From NCBI GenBank assembly GCA_963717115.1, contig CAVQVO010000009.1, positions 434,001 through 498,000 of the forward strand: a stretch of 64,000 bases of DNA. The letters run 5' to 3'. The stretch comes from JBBQUN01 sp963717115. GTDB lineage: Bacteria > Actinomycetota > Acidimicrobiia > Acidimicrobiales > SZUA-35. Positions 51,963 to 62,332 of the stretch are shown here, in pieces. Below the pieces are notes generated by a model. The model was not told the origin of the DNA and did not search any database. It saw nothing but the letters and a program-made list of their open reading frames with translations. Position 1 is the first letter of the stretch. The number at the start of each line of letters is the position of its first letter. The translations under genes and the position numbers were made by a program.

Positions 51963-52772
51963 ATGCCCACTGCTCCCGCACCGTCTCGCCGAACGACGAT
52001 CGTCGCCGCCATCGGTGCCATCGCCCTGTTCGTCAGGTGCCTGCGGCGGTGGGTCCGAGTCCGTCGACGCCGGGGGTACGACCACCGAGCCCGCGATCGA
52101 GACCAGCACCACCACGACGACGAGCACCTCGATACCGGCCACGGCCCCTTCGACCACGGCCGACCGCTTCCCGCGGCGATCCCCGACGACTCCCTTCCCG
52201 GCTCGGCGATCGACATGGGACCCGGGGCCGGAACCACCGTGAGCGTCGTCGGGGTCGCGTTCGACGACGTGCTCAACGTGCGCACCCTGCCCGACGCCAC
52301 GAGCGATCCGATTGCGTCGCTCGCCCCGATGGCCACCGACCTCGTCCACACGGGCCGCAAGCGGGACGTCGGTGCCTCGATCTGGTGGGAGATCCAGCTC
52401 CCCGAGGGTGTCGGCTGGGCCAATGCGAAGTTCCTCGCCCCGATGGCCGAGACCGGCGACGTCACGGCCGACCTCGTCGCACACCTGGGTGGACTCGCAT
52501 CGGCCTCGACGGTCGAGGCCCTGATCCGCCAGGTGATGGACCACTACGCCATGGTCAGCGAGGGCCCGGCCCCGTCGGTCACCCTGGTGGCCGAACCGGT
52601 CACCGGCGATCTGATCGAGGCCTGGGTCGACGTGACGGGCTATCCCGACGACTCCGTGCTCGGCGAACGCCTCCATCTCTTCGTCGCCGACGAGGGCGGC
52701 GTCTTCGGCCTCAAGAGCGTCGAGTCGACGACGCTGTGCCGGCGAGGTGTCGCCGACGGGCTCTGTCTGTGA
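51963..52772 (+). CDS. Lipoprotein with SH3-like domain (two compensating frameshifts)
   Basis: Frame of ATG 51963 returns to itself by the stop at 52772, but the sequence between about 52036 and 52175 makes sense only in another frame. There a lipobox SSGACGGGSES and a Thr-rich linker (TSTTTTTSTSIPATAPSTTA) appear. A surplus T at the first seam and a missing C at the second explain this. The C-terminal part has an SH3-like stretch (VLNVRTLPDATSDPIASLAP, then WWEIQLPEGVGWANAKFL) as in cell-wall-binding proteins, then a second alpha/beta domain ending in a C-pair. About 269 residues. Confidence 0.7.
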   Translation: MPTAPAPSRRTTIVAAIGAIALFVRCLRRWVRVRRRRGYDHRARDRDQHHHDDEHLDTGHGPFDHGRPLPAAIPDDSLPGSAIDMGPGAGTTVSVVGVAFDDVLNVRTLPDATSDPIASLAPMATDLVHTGRKRDVGASIWWEIQLPEGVGWANAKFLAPMAETGDVTADLVAHLGGLASASTVEALIRQVMDHYAMVSEGPAPSVTLVAEPVTGDLIEAWVDVTGYPDDSVLGERLHLFVADEGGVFGLKSVESTTLCRRGVADGLCL

Positions 52773-52814
52773 CGTCGGTCGAGCGCGGCACCCGCCAACC
52801 GGCTCGAGCGGACC

Positions 52815-53416
52815 GTGCTCTGGGTGGTTCGGGTCTCGCTCGTGCTGGCGATCGCCGTCAGCGTCGCCTTTCCCGACTGGGAGCAGTTCGAGGGCAAGGG
52901 GATGGCGTTCCGGGCTCCCTTCTACCTGCTTCCCCTGATCGTCGTTGCCGGTCGTCTGGCGCATCCGGGGCTCCCACTCCCCGTATCCCTGGTTGGTCGA
53001 CGCCCTGGTGTCGCCCCGTTCCTGATCGACACCCTGGGCAACGTCGGGAACTTCTACAACGACTACGGCTCGACCGACGACGTCCTGCACTTCGTCAACT
53101 GGGTGTCCCTGATGGGGGGGTCACGCTCGCCCTCGCTCGCAACGGTCTCTCGAAATGGACGGCCTGGTCACTGGGCTGGGGCTTCGGTGCCGTCGCCATC
53201 ATCTGGTGGGAGGCGGCCGAGTACCTCGTTCAGGAACTGGGAACGGCGGGTCTGTCGCTCACCTACGAGGACACGATCGGCGATCTCCTGCTGTCCTCGA
53301 CCGGCGGGGCCGTCGGCGCCGCCCTCGCGATCGCGCTGGCCTGGCCCGACCCGGTCACCGCAACCGGGTGGCGCAGCTCCGACGAGCTGCCAGACTCGAC
53401 CGATGCCATCAGCTGA
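52815..53416 (+). CDS. DUF2238/YjdF-like membrane protein (one frameshift)
   Basis: About 200 residues once one G is added to the seven-G run at about 53114. Pattern: APFYLLPLIVVAGR, IDTLGNVGNFYNDYGSTDDV with LHFVNW, then (after the seam) GFGAVAIIWWEAAEYLVQ, LTYEDTIGDLLLSSTGGAVG. The D-D-xx-HF, E-x-x-E and D-x-x-x-D spacing matches DUF2238/YjdF as I recall it. About five membrane helices. The true start is uncertain; a GTG at 52769 overlapping the previous stop would need another indel. Confidence 0.6.
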
Positions 53417-53449
53417 ACCCGTGAACACCGCCGTCGGGCGGAGCGCACC

Positions 53450-55136
53450 ATGACCGACATCTTCGAGTTCAGCGATCAGGCCGTCGAACGGGTCGCCGAC
53501 ACGATCCCGACGTTCGCCACCGCCCTCGGCCTGCCCGGGCGGGACGACCGATGGGACGACTTCGGCCCCGGGGGAATCGCCGAGCAACGCCGCCTCTTCC
53601 ACGAACTCCTCGACGGTGCTGCGGCCCACGCAACCCCCGACCGACGATCGCTCGTCGCCCAGCGCGTCCTCATGGCCGAGATGTCCAACCTGATCGACGG
53701 GATCGACTCGCAGTCGTGGCGTCGCGATGTCAACAACATCGTGTCGCCGTGGCAGGACATCCGGACGATCTTCGATCTGATGCCGACCGACTCACGTCCG
53801 GCCTGGTCCAACATCGTCGCCCGGCTCGAACACATCCACGAGCCCCTCGACGGCTATCGAGCCAGCCTCGAAGCCGGCCTGGCCGCCGGCGACGTCGCCG
53901 CCCGGCGCCAGGTCGAAGCCGCCATCGAGCAGGGTCGCCAGGCCGCCGGTGACGGCTCGTCGTTCCTCCAGCTCCTCGACCGGTTCGTCACCGACGGTCC
54001 GGCCGACGACGAAGACCTGGCCGAGCGATTGCGGGCCGGGATCGACCACGCCCGCCGGGTCTACGCCGACATGACCGACTGGTTCGAGACCACGTACCTC
54101 CCCGCCGCCCGCCCCGAGGACGGCGTCGGCCGGGCCGTCTGGGTGGCGTCCGCAGCCCGGTTCCTGGGTCGCACCGTCGACCCCGAGAAGACGTCCGACT
54201 GGGGTTGGGCCGAGCTCGACCGACTGCTGCGGAAACGGGCCGAGATCGCCCGACGGATCGACCCCACTGCGACCGTCGCCGAGGTCATGCATCGGGTCCG
54301 CACCGATCCGGCCATGGCTGCACCGTCGGCCGAGGCGTTCATCTCGCTCATGCAGCGTCGCCAGGAACAGGCCCTCGAGGAGCTCGACGGCACCCACTTC
54401 GACGTCCCCGAACCGATCAAGACCATCGAGGTCCGGGTTGCGCCTCCGGGCGGATCCACGGCCCCGCACTACATCGGTCCGTCCGAGGACTTCAGCCGTC
54501 CGGGTCGCGTCATGTATCCGCTCGACCACCGGACGACCTTCGCGCTGTACGACGAGATCACCACCGCCTATCACGAGGGGTTCCCCGGCCATCACCTGCA
54601 GGTCGGATGGCAGGTGGCGATGGGCGACCAGCTCAGTCGGTACCACCGGCTGGCGGTGTGGTACCCCGGGTCGGGCGAGGGTTGGGCGCTCTACGCCGAA
54701 CACCTGATGGGCGAGCTCGGGTTCTTCGAAGAACCGCACTTCGAACTCGGTCTCGTCTCGTCCCAGATCTTCCGGGCCGCCCGGGTGGTGATCGACATCG
54801 GCTGCCATCTCGGTCTGCCGATTCCCGATGGGGCGCTGACCGGGCTGGCCGACTTCGACCACGACGGCGAGATCTGGGATCACGATCTCGGTCTCGAGAT
54901 GTTGACCCAGGTCGTCCACCTCGACCCCGACGACGCCCGAGTCCGAGATCGTTCGCTATCTCGGCTGGCCGGGCCAGGCGATCTCGTACAAGGTCGGCGA
55001 GCAGTTCATCCTCGATCTGCGGGACACGGCCCAGCAGTCCGACGACTTCGACCTCAAGGCCTTCCACGCCGACCTGTTGTCGCTCGGTTCGTTGGGCCTC
55101 GACCTCCTCGAGGAGTTGATGACCGCACCCCGCTGA
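53450..55136 (+). CDS. DUF885 family protein (putative metallopeptidase; one frameshift)
   Basis: Span of 1687 bases; one surplus C near 54940 shifts the frame after LDPDDA; corrected end ESEIVRYLGWPGQAISYKVG ... LMTAPR, about 561 residues. The family motif YHEGFPGHHLQ carries the putative zinc ligands; SGEGWALYAEHLMGELGFF and GWPGQAISYKVGE are two other conserved DUF885 blocks. It has no signal peptide. The family is annotated as peptidase-like by fold similarity; substrates are mostly unknown. Confidence 0.85.
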
Positions 55137-55154
55137 CCCGGCCGCCTCCGGGTG

Positions 55155-55564
55155 TCAGTCGGGCCGGACGATGAACAACGATCGGGCCTCGACCATGACC
55201 GAACCGTCGGGAGCGGTGAGGGCCGCATCGACCCGAACCGTGCGCGATCGCACCGATCGGGCGGTGGCGGTCAATCGGTAGGGACCGCCGTCGAGCGGAA
55301 CGGGACGGCGGTAGCGGAGGTCGAAGGTGCCGGTCACGACCCGGGCCCCCAGGGCGTGGGCCGCGGTTCGGGCCCCGATGTGGTCGAGCAGTGTGGCCGC
55401 CATGCCGCCGTGGAGCCATCCGGGGTTGCCGCGGTGCTCGGGCTGGGGGTGATAGCGGGCGTTCGCCGTCGGACCGTCGAACTCGACGACCGGGTGCAAC
55501 GAACCGAAGACCCGATCCAGCGCCGCGGTGGCGTCTTCGTCGTCTCGGGCGCATCGGTGGTCAT
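55155..55564 (-). CDS. PaaI-type hotdog thioesterase (probable frameshift near the 5' end)
   Basis: Core: YHPQPEHRGNPGWLHGGMAA with the HGG motif, LLDHIGARTAAHAL, and RYRRPVPLDGG. The core alone is about 114 residues beginning at 55499. The ATG at 55564 (MTTDAP) joins it if one C is added to a CCC run near 55545, giving RDDEDATAALDRVFGSLHPV and 136 residues. It hydrolyses an acyl-CoA thioester. Convergent with the DUF885 gene. Confidence 0.75.
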
Positions 55565-55647
55565 CACCGGCACGGTATTGGAAAACCGGCGAACCGCTCC
55601 TCGTCGGCGACCGATCCGGCGAGGGGTCCCGCTAGAACCACAGGCTC

Positions 55648-56848
55648 ATGCCTCGCTTCTCTCTCCTCGGGGACTTCCGACCCGAAGTCCGTCGACCCAT
55701 GCGATGGATGCTGCTCTTCCGGCTGGTCTCGAACACCGGCGTCCGGTTCGTCTACTCGTTCCTCCCGGCCCTGACCCGGGGGACCGGGCTGTCCGAGGGG
55801 ACGCTCGGGACCGTCCTCGCCCTCCGGGACCTGAGCGGCGTGGCCGCCCCGGGGATCGGTCACGTGGTGCAGCGCCACGGCACGGTCCGGGTCATGGGGC
55901 TCGGGGCCACCCTGGCGACCCTGTGCTACTTCATCGCGACGCTCGGCGCCCCGGGTCTCGCCATCGGGCTCGTGCTGTCGGGCGTCGGGAAGATCGTGTT
56001 CGACGTGGCGATGAACACCTGGGTCGGCGACGAGGTGGCCTACGAACGACGGGCCCGGGCCAGCGGGCTGGTCGAGGGGGCCTGGGCGGCCGCGGCGCTC
56101 GTCGGCCTGCCCCTGTGCGGCCTGGCCATCGATCGGATCGGCTGGCAGGCCGCCCCGGCGCTGCTCGGCATCGCCGGCATCGCACCGGTCCTGGCCATCA
56201 ACCGGCTCCATTCGACCGGCCAGGTCCACGAGGTCCAGCCCAACGTGCGACTCCGTTTCTCGGCGAGTTCGATCGCCGTGATCGTCGGCTTCTGCGCGAT
56301 GACGCTGACCTCGCAGTTCCTGATCGTCGGTCACGGCAAGTGGCTCGACGAGACCTACGGGCTCGACGCCACGCAGATCGGTTTCGCCGTGATCTCGGTC
56401 GGGGTGATCGAGGCCGTCGCCTCGGGCGCCACCGCCCAGTACACCGACCGACTCGGCAAACGCAACGCCGTCATGGGCGGCATGGTGTTGCTGGCCGTGG
56501 CCTGCGGGGCCTTTGCCCTGGCCCCCAGCCCGCCCCTCGCCATCGGTCTCGTCATCCTCGCCGCGGCCTTCCTCGGTTTCGAGTTCGCGTTCGTGTCGGC
56601 GCTGCCCCTGATCGCCGAGCTCGACCCCGTCTCGCGGGCCAAGATGCTCGGGTTGGCGCTCGGTCTGTCGACGGTCATGCGCGCGGCCGGGAGCCCCGTC
56701 GGGTTGTTCGTCCAGAACGGTCGGGGCTTCGCCACGTTGATGGCGCTCGGCGCCGCCGGTGCGGTGCTGACGTTCGTGGTCTTCGCCGTCGTCGTGGTCG
56801 AACCCGACGACGTCGGCGACCTGATCGCCCGCAGCGACCGTGCCGTGA
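55648..56848 (+). CDS. MFS transporter (probable 3'-terminal frameshift)
   Basis: About 400 residues, twelve hydrophobic segments: WMLLFRLVSNTGVRFVYSFL, LSGVAAPGIGHVVQRHG, LSGVGKIVFDVAMNTWVGDE and GGMVLLAVACGAFALAPSPP. The frame as written runs past the start of the next gene. Removing one base near 56830 ends the protein at 56848 (LIAAATVP), 27 bases before the next ATG. The substrate is unknown. Confidence 0.78.
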
Positions 56849-56875
56849 CCACCGCTCGTGCTCGAATGGTCGGCC

Positions 56876-58416
56876 ATGCCCCGCGTGTTCGACCGACTCC
56901 CCGCGTTGCGGGCCCGGCACGGGACTGCTGGCCGGCGGGTTGCCCGGCGGAGCGGGTCGACGCTCGTCGCCTGCTCGTCCTCGGCGCCCACCGCCGACGG
57001 GCTCCGGTCCTCGGCCGAGTCGTCCGTCGACCCCGGCGCCGACTCCCGAGCCGACCGACGGTCTCGCCACCGGGACAGCCGAACCGGTCGAGCCCGACGC
57101 CGCACGGGCCCCGATCATCGGATCCGACGGCATCGGCGACCCGGGCTTTCCCGGGCATGGGCAACGGCGGCTACCAGGTCGAGCACTACGACCTCGACCT
57201 GTCGGTGAACCGACCCCGGATCGACGGGGTCGCCACCCTGACCATCGTCGCCGAGGACCGCCTCGACCGGTTCGATCTCGACCTGAGCGGCCTGGTCGTC
57301 GAGTCCGTGCTCGTCGACGGGGTCGAGGCGCCGTTCGAGCGGTCGGGGCTCGAACTCGTGATCGACCCGGAGGCCGTCGTCGAGCCCGGCCGCGAGACCA
57401 CGGTCGAGATCCGCTACGGCGGTGAACCCGAGACGATCGCCGATCCGGCCGGTCCGGCCCGGCTCGGCTGGTACTCGACGCCCCTACGGCACCTTCGTGC
57501 TGTCCGAGCCGCTGGGTGCGCCGACCTGGTTCCCCGCCAACGACCACCCGCAGGACAAGGCGACCTTCGAGATCACGGTCCGGGTCGCCGAACCCCGACA
57601 TCGCCGTGGCCGCCGGCTCGCTGGTCGATCGGATCGACCACGGCGACGGCACCACGAGCTGGGTCTGGGCGATGGAGCAGCCGATGGCGACCTACCTGAC
57701 GTCGGTCGTCACGGGGTCGTTCACGCTGGTCGAGGAGGAGCCGGTCGGCGGGGTGGCGATCCGCCACGTGCTGCCGAACGGATCGGTCGAGGAGCTGACG
57801 CCGGTGGCGGCACGCCAACGGGCCATGATCGAACTCTTCGTCGACCGTTTCGGCCCCTACCCGTTCGACAGCTACGGCATCGCGGTGGTTCCCGAGGACC
57901 TCGGGTTCGCGGCGCTCGAGAACCAGACGCTGAGCCTGTTCGACCAACGGGTCTTCGGTCCGTCGACGCCGTCGTCGTTCGTCGACCGGGTGATGGCCCA
58001 CGAGCTGGCCCACCAGTGGTTCGGCAACCAGGTCTCGCCCGAGATCTGGGACGACATCTGGCTCAACGAGGGCTTCGCCACCTGGGCCGAGTACTACTGG
58101 GTCGAGGTCGCCACCGGCCTCGACCCGTGGGACGACGATCCGACCTCGTACCCGCCGCTCAAGAACCTGGCCAACGAGGACCTCTTCGACACCAACGTGT
58201 ACGTCCGGGGCGGCCTGACCCTCGAGGCGTTGCGCCGGACCATCGGCGACGAGGCGTTCTTCGGGTTCCTGCGCGAGTGGGTCGATCGGTTCGGTGGCGG
58301 GACGGCTTCGACCGACGACTTCGTCGAGCTCGTCGAGGAACGGGCCGGGTCCGAGGCCCGATCCCTGGTCGAGTCGTGGATCTACGACGACACGATGCCC
58401 ACCCTCCGAACCCTGA
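56876..58416 (+). CDS. M1-family aminopeptidase, lipoprotein type (multiple frameshifts)
   Basis: The gene must be read through about six single-base breaks (near 56935, 56960, 57060, 57145, 57490, 57592). Pieces in order: MPRVFDRLPALRARHG, a lipobox STLVACSSSAP, a linker, YQVEHYDLDLSVNRPRIDGV, YGTFVLSEPLGAPTWFP and NDHPQDKATFEI. The catalytic domain is uninterrupted: LGFAALENQTLSLFD (GAMEN-like), MAHELAHQWFGNQV and WLNEGFATWAEYYW (zinc ligands and catalytic Glu). Probably exported and lipid-anchored; removes N-terminal residues from peptides. If one surplus C near 58400 is removed, it ends DDTMPTLEP with a TGATG overlap to the next gene. Confidence 0.75.
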
Positions 58417-59021
58417 TGGTCCATCATGGGCCGATGGCCGATCCGACCTCGCCATCGACCACCGAGCGGACCGGCGTCTACCCCGGCTCGTTCAATCCGC
58501 CCACGGTCGCCCATCTCGCCATCGCCGACGCCGCCCGCCGACAACGATCGCTCGACCGGGTCTTCCTCGTCCTGAGCCGACGGGCCCTGGCCAAGGAGCA
58601 CGTCGAACACCCCCGATTCGAACACCGGGTCGAGGTCGTCACCGCCTCGGTGGCGCACCTCGAGTGGCTCGACGTCGTCGTCACCGAGCACCAGCTCCTG
58701 GTCGACATCGCCGACGGACACGACGTCCTCGTCATGGGCGCCGACAAGTGGGCGCAGATCAACGATCCGGCCTGGTATCGCGACTCGATCCGGCAGCGAG
58801 ACCTGGCCATGGCCCGGCTGCCCGAGCTGGCCATTGCGCCGCGGCCCCCGATCGGGGTGCCGCCCGAGCACCGGCTCGAGATGCCGGGCGACTACCACGA
58901 CGTGTCGTCCACCCTGGCTCGCGACGGTGCGCTCGACCTGATGACCCCTGCGGCCCGATCGTTCGCCGAGCGGACCGGCGCCTGGATCGATCCACGCCGC
59001 TACGAGCGTTCGACGGCCTGA
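58416..59021 (+). CDS. NadD-like nucleotidyltransferase
   Basis: 201 residues from ATG 58416 (58434 is an alternative). GVYPGSFNPPTVAHLAIADA is the nucleotidylyltransferase HxGH-type motif (here TVAHL), followed by FEHRVEVVTASVAHLEWL and VLVMGADKWAQINDP. The C-terminal STLARDG holds the SxTxxR-like position (SSTLAR). It may be nicotinate-nucleotide adenylyltransferase or a related cytidylyltransferase. As the bases stand, its frame continues that of the M1 peptidase; see findings. Confidence 0.75.
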   Translation: MVHHGPMADPTSPSTTERTGVYPGSFNPPTVAHLAIADAARRQRSLDRVFLVLSRRALAKEHVEHPRFEHRVEVVTASVAHLEWLDVVVTEHQLLVDIADGHDVLVMGADKWAQINDPAWYRDSIRQRDLAMARLPELAIAPRPPIGVPPEHRLEMPGDYHDVSSTLARDGALDLMTPAARSFAERTGAWIDPRRYERSTA

Positions 59022-59041
59022 ACCTCGGGGTCGGTCCGGGA

Positions 59042-59564
59042 TCAGCCCGGGCCCCTGCTGGCGGATCCGCTCGACCTCCGACATCGCTTCACGGAGCCGG
59101 TCGATCCACTCCGCCTGGTGCGAGCCGACCTGGGTGACGCACCAGGCCAGCGCCTCGGAACGGCTTCGGGCCACACCGGTGTCGATCAGGGTGTCGAGGA
59201 TCCGTCGCTCGTCGAATCGCAGCCGGGTCATCACCGGCACCGAGGCATTGGTGAAGATCGCCTCGACCTCCCCGCAACGCGCCGCCCACGACACGGTCCG
59301 CCGGAAGCGGTGTTGGGCGGCCTCGGCGATCCTCATCCGCTCGAGCCGCGTCTCCTCGCGGAATCCGTCGATCCGGGAGCGGGCGGCGACGCCGACGGCT
59401 TCGTCGCCGCCGGGTGATGCCGCGGGAACCGACAGCACGCCGGTGACGATGATCTCGTCCTTGTCGGCCCGGACCTCGATGGGCCCGTCGAACCAGTGAT
59501 CGGGGGTTCGTCCGGCGAACCAGCCGGCCAGTTCGTCGAGGTGGATGTCGATTCGATCGGTCAT
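59042..59564 (-). CDS. Uncharacterised protein with ribbon-helix-helix-like C-terminal segment
   Basis: About 173 residues; GGAG lies six bases before the ATG. The N-terminal half (WFAGRTPDHWFDGPIEVRAD, EIIVTGVLSVP) looks like strands and turns. The segment MTRLRFDERRILDTLIDTGV and ARSRSEALAWCV has the RHH-like pattern of strand, helix and ARSRSEAL turn. The frame as written has no natural end; removing one G near 59050 gives QQGPG and a stop at 59042. An alternative stop in the third frame is at 59000. The function is unknown. Confidence 0.55.
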
Positions 59565-59759
59565 GGTCACTCCAGCGTTCGGGATGTCGGATTCGGGTTC
59601 GGTCTCGGGATCGGGGCTCGACGGGAATAGCGGCCCCGCCGACGACGTTGAGGACATTACCGGTAATCTTGTAATTCACTGCAAGTAGTGGCGACTCGTG
59701 TCGATGGCGGTCTCGTCCGTCCAGGTCCGCAGGCACCCGAACCCCCGTCAGGAGCATCC

Positions 59760-62159
59760 GTGACCTCTCCCCTCCTCCACCGACCACGACGACGCCCTCC
59801 GACCCGAGTCGGGTCTGGTGGCGATCCCGGTGATGCCTCTGCCCGATGGCGTCGTCCTGCCCGACATGGTCGTCACCATCGCCCTCCAGTCGGACGAATC
59901 GCAGGAAGCGGCCGCGGCGGCGGCCGACGACCGGATCCTGCTGGTCCCCCGGATCGGACAGGCCGACGGATCGTCGCGCTATGCCCGGCTCGGGGTGATC
60001 GCCACGATCGAAGACCGGGGGGCGTTGCCCAACGGCGTCGCAGCGCTGACCATCCGGTCACACCAGCGGGCACGGGTCGGGACGGGCATCATCGGCGCGA
60101 CCGGGGGCCTCTGGGTCGAGGCCGAACCCCTCGACCCGACGACCACCGGCGCCGATCCCGACACCGTGGCGGCGCTCGTCGTCGAATACCGGGCGGCGGC
60201 GACCAACCTGCTCGATCGCGTCGGGTGGCCAGCGCATGGCCGGTGCCCTCCGCGAGATCGGCGACCCGGGAGCCCTGGCCGACTCCATCGGCTACTGGCC
60301 CGAACTCGCCCTGGAGCAGCGCGTCGAACTCCTCGAGACGGTCGACGTGGCCGAACGCCTCCGGCTGGCGATCTCGTTGGCCAAGCAGGCCCTGGCCGAG
60401 ATCGAGGTACGCAACCGGATCAACAACGAGGTCTCCGAGCAGCTCGAGCAGAGCCAGCGCGAGGCCATCCTGCGCCGCCAGATGGCCGCCATCCGCAGCG
60501 AGCTCGGCGACGACCCCGATCGGGGCGGCGACGACTACCGCGCCCGCCTCGATGCGCTGGTCGCCGACGGATTCCTGACCACCAAGGTGGCCGACGCCAT
60601 CGACACCGAGATCACCAAGCTCGAGCGGAACGGCGGCGAATCGACCGAGGCGAACTGGATCCGCACCTGGCTCGACACCGTGTTCGAACTCCCCTGGGCG
60701 GGCCGGAGCGTCGAACAGCTCGACCTCGACGAGGCCCGGGCGATCCTCGACGCCGACCACACCGGGCTCGACGACGTGAAGGACCGCCTCATCGAGTTCC
60801 TGGCGGTCCGCAAGCTCAAGGCCGACCGGGCGAGCAACCGGGTCGACGACCCGCCGTCCACCTCGGCGACGGGTGCTCGCCAGGGCGGCGTGATCCTCAG
60901 CCTGGTGGGCCCTCCCGGCGTCGGCAAGACCTCCCTCGGCGCCTCGATCGCCCGATCGCTCGGTCGGGAGTTCGTGCGCCTGGCCCTCGGTGGCGTCCAC
61001 GACGAGGCCGAGATCCGGGGTCATCGACGAACCTACGTCGGGGCCCGGCCGGGCCGGCTGGTCCGGGCCCTCACCGAGGCCGGCACCATGAACCCGGTCG
61101 TCCTGCTCGACGAGGTCGACAAGGTCGGTTCCGACCACCGAGGCGACCCGTCGGCGGCCCTGCTCGAGGTCCTCGACCCGGCCCAGAACCACTCGTTCCG
61201 TGACCACTACCTCGAGTTCGAGCTCGACCTGTCCGACGTGGTCTTCATCGCAACGGCCAACGTGCTCGACACGATCCCCGGCCCACTGCTCGACCGGATG
61301 GAGATCATCCCGATCGAGGGCTACACCGAGCGCGAGAAGACGACCATCGCCCTCGACCACCTGATCCCGAGGCTGATCGACGCGAACGGACTCGATCCCG
61401 GCGAGGTCACGATCGGCGAGGACGCCGTGCGGCGCATCGCCGGTGACTACACCCGCGAAGCCGGGGTTCGCCGGCTCGAACGGCTCCTCGACAAGACCTT
61501 CCGCAAGTCGGCGACCCGGATCGCCTCGAATCCGGGGATCGGTCCGATCGTGATCGGACCCGACGATCTCGCCGACCTGCTCGGTCGTCCTCCGGTGCAG
61601 GAGAAGGCGGTCGAGCGAATCGACCGACCGGGCATCGCAACGGGTCTGGCCGTCACCGGGGCCGGCGGCGACGTCCTCTTCGTCGAAACGGCGCTGATTC
61701 CCGGCGAGGGCGAGCCGTTGCTCGACCGGGCAGCTGGGTGACGTGATGAAGGAGTCGGCGTCCCTGGCCCGCTCGCTGGCCGCGGTGCGGGCGCCCGAAC
61801 ACGGGGCGGAGTTCCCGGCGGGCAAGCGTCTGCACGTCCACTTCCCGGCCGGGGCCGTGCCGAAGGACGGCCCATCGGCCGGAGTCACGATGACCACGGC
61901 ACTGATGAGTCTGCTGCTCGACCGGCCGGTGCGGGGCGACGTGGCCATGACCGGCGAGGTCACGCTGCAGGGCCGGGTGCTACCGATCGGTGGCGTGAAG
62001 CAGAAGGTGCTGGCTGCGCATCGGGCCGGGATCACCACGGTGATCCTCCCGGTCGCCAACGGTCCCGATCTCGACGACGTTCCCGACGACGTCCGGTCGG
62101 CCCTCGACATCCACCTGGCCACCACCATCGACGACGTGCTGGCCGTCGCGCTCACCTGA
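59760..62159 (+). CDS. lon: Lon protease (three frameshifts)
   Basis: Span of 2400 bases; three surplus bases (near 59770, 60232 and 61724) leave about 798 residues, the normal Lon length. N-domain: IPVMPLPDGVVLPDMVVTIA. Helical linker: LRLAISLAKQALAEIEVRNR and ILRRQMAAIRSELGD. AAA: Walker A GPPGVGKTS, VRLALGGVHDEAEIRGHRRT, LLDEVDK, ATANVLDTI. S16 protease: Ser in PKDGPSAGVTM and Lys in IGGVKQKVLAAHRAG. ATP-dependent degradation of damaged and regulatory proteins. GTG start. All active-site residues are intact, favouring consensus errors. Confidence 0.88.
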
Positions 62160-62227
62160 CGCGGGCTCGCCTCTCGCCGGACCCTCCCGAACCCAGGCGT
62201 TCCGGCGGGCTCGCGTCCCGCTCCCTT

Positions 62228-62278
62228 CGTTCTGGCGGCGCTCCCGTTCCGTCCCGGGGACGGAGCCCCGCCAGAACG
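62228..62278. terminator. Nested hairpin between convergent lon and yihY-like genes
   Basis: Outer arms CGTTCTGGCGG (62228-62238) and CCGCCAGAACG (62268-62278), with an inner CCGTCCC/GGGACGG stem. A further direct copy of CGCCAGAACGGGG follows at about 62303. Likely a bidirectional terminator. Confidence 0.55.
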
Positions 62279-62332
62279 GGGTTCGGGCGGTCGCGAGTGG
62301 CTCGCCAGAACGGGGTTGGGGTGCGGTCGGAC

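Noticed and set aside
59760..62159. Programmed ribosomal frameshifting to explain the breaks in lon and other genes.
   Set aside because: The seams differ in direction and context, lack slippery heptamers with downstream structures, and occur in many unrelated genes; consensus error is simpler.
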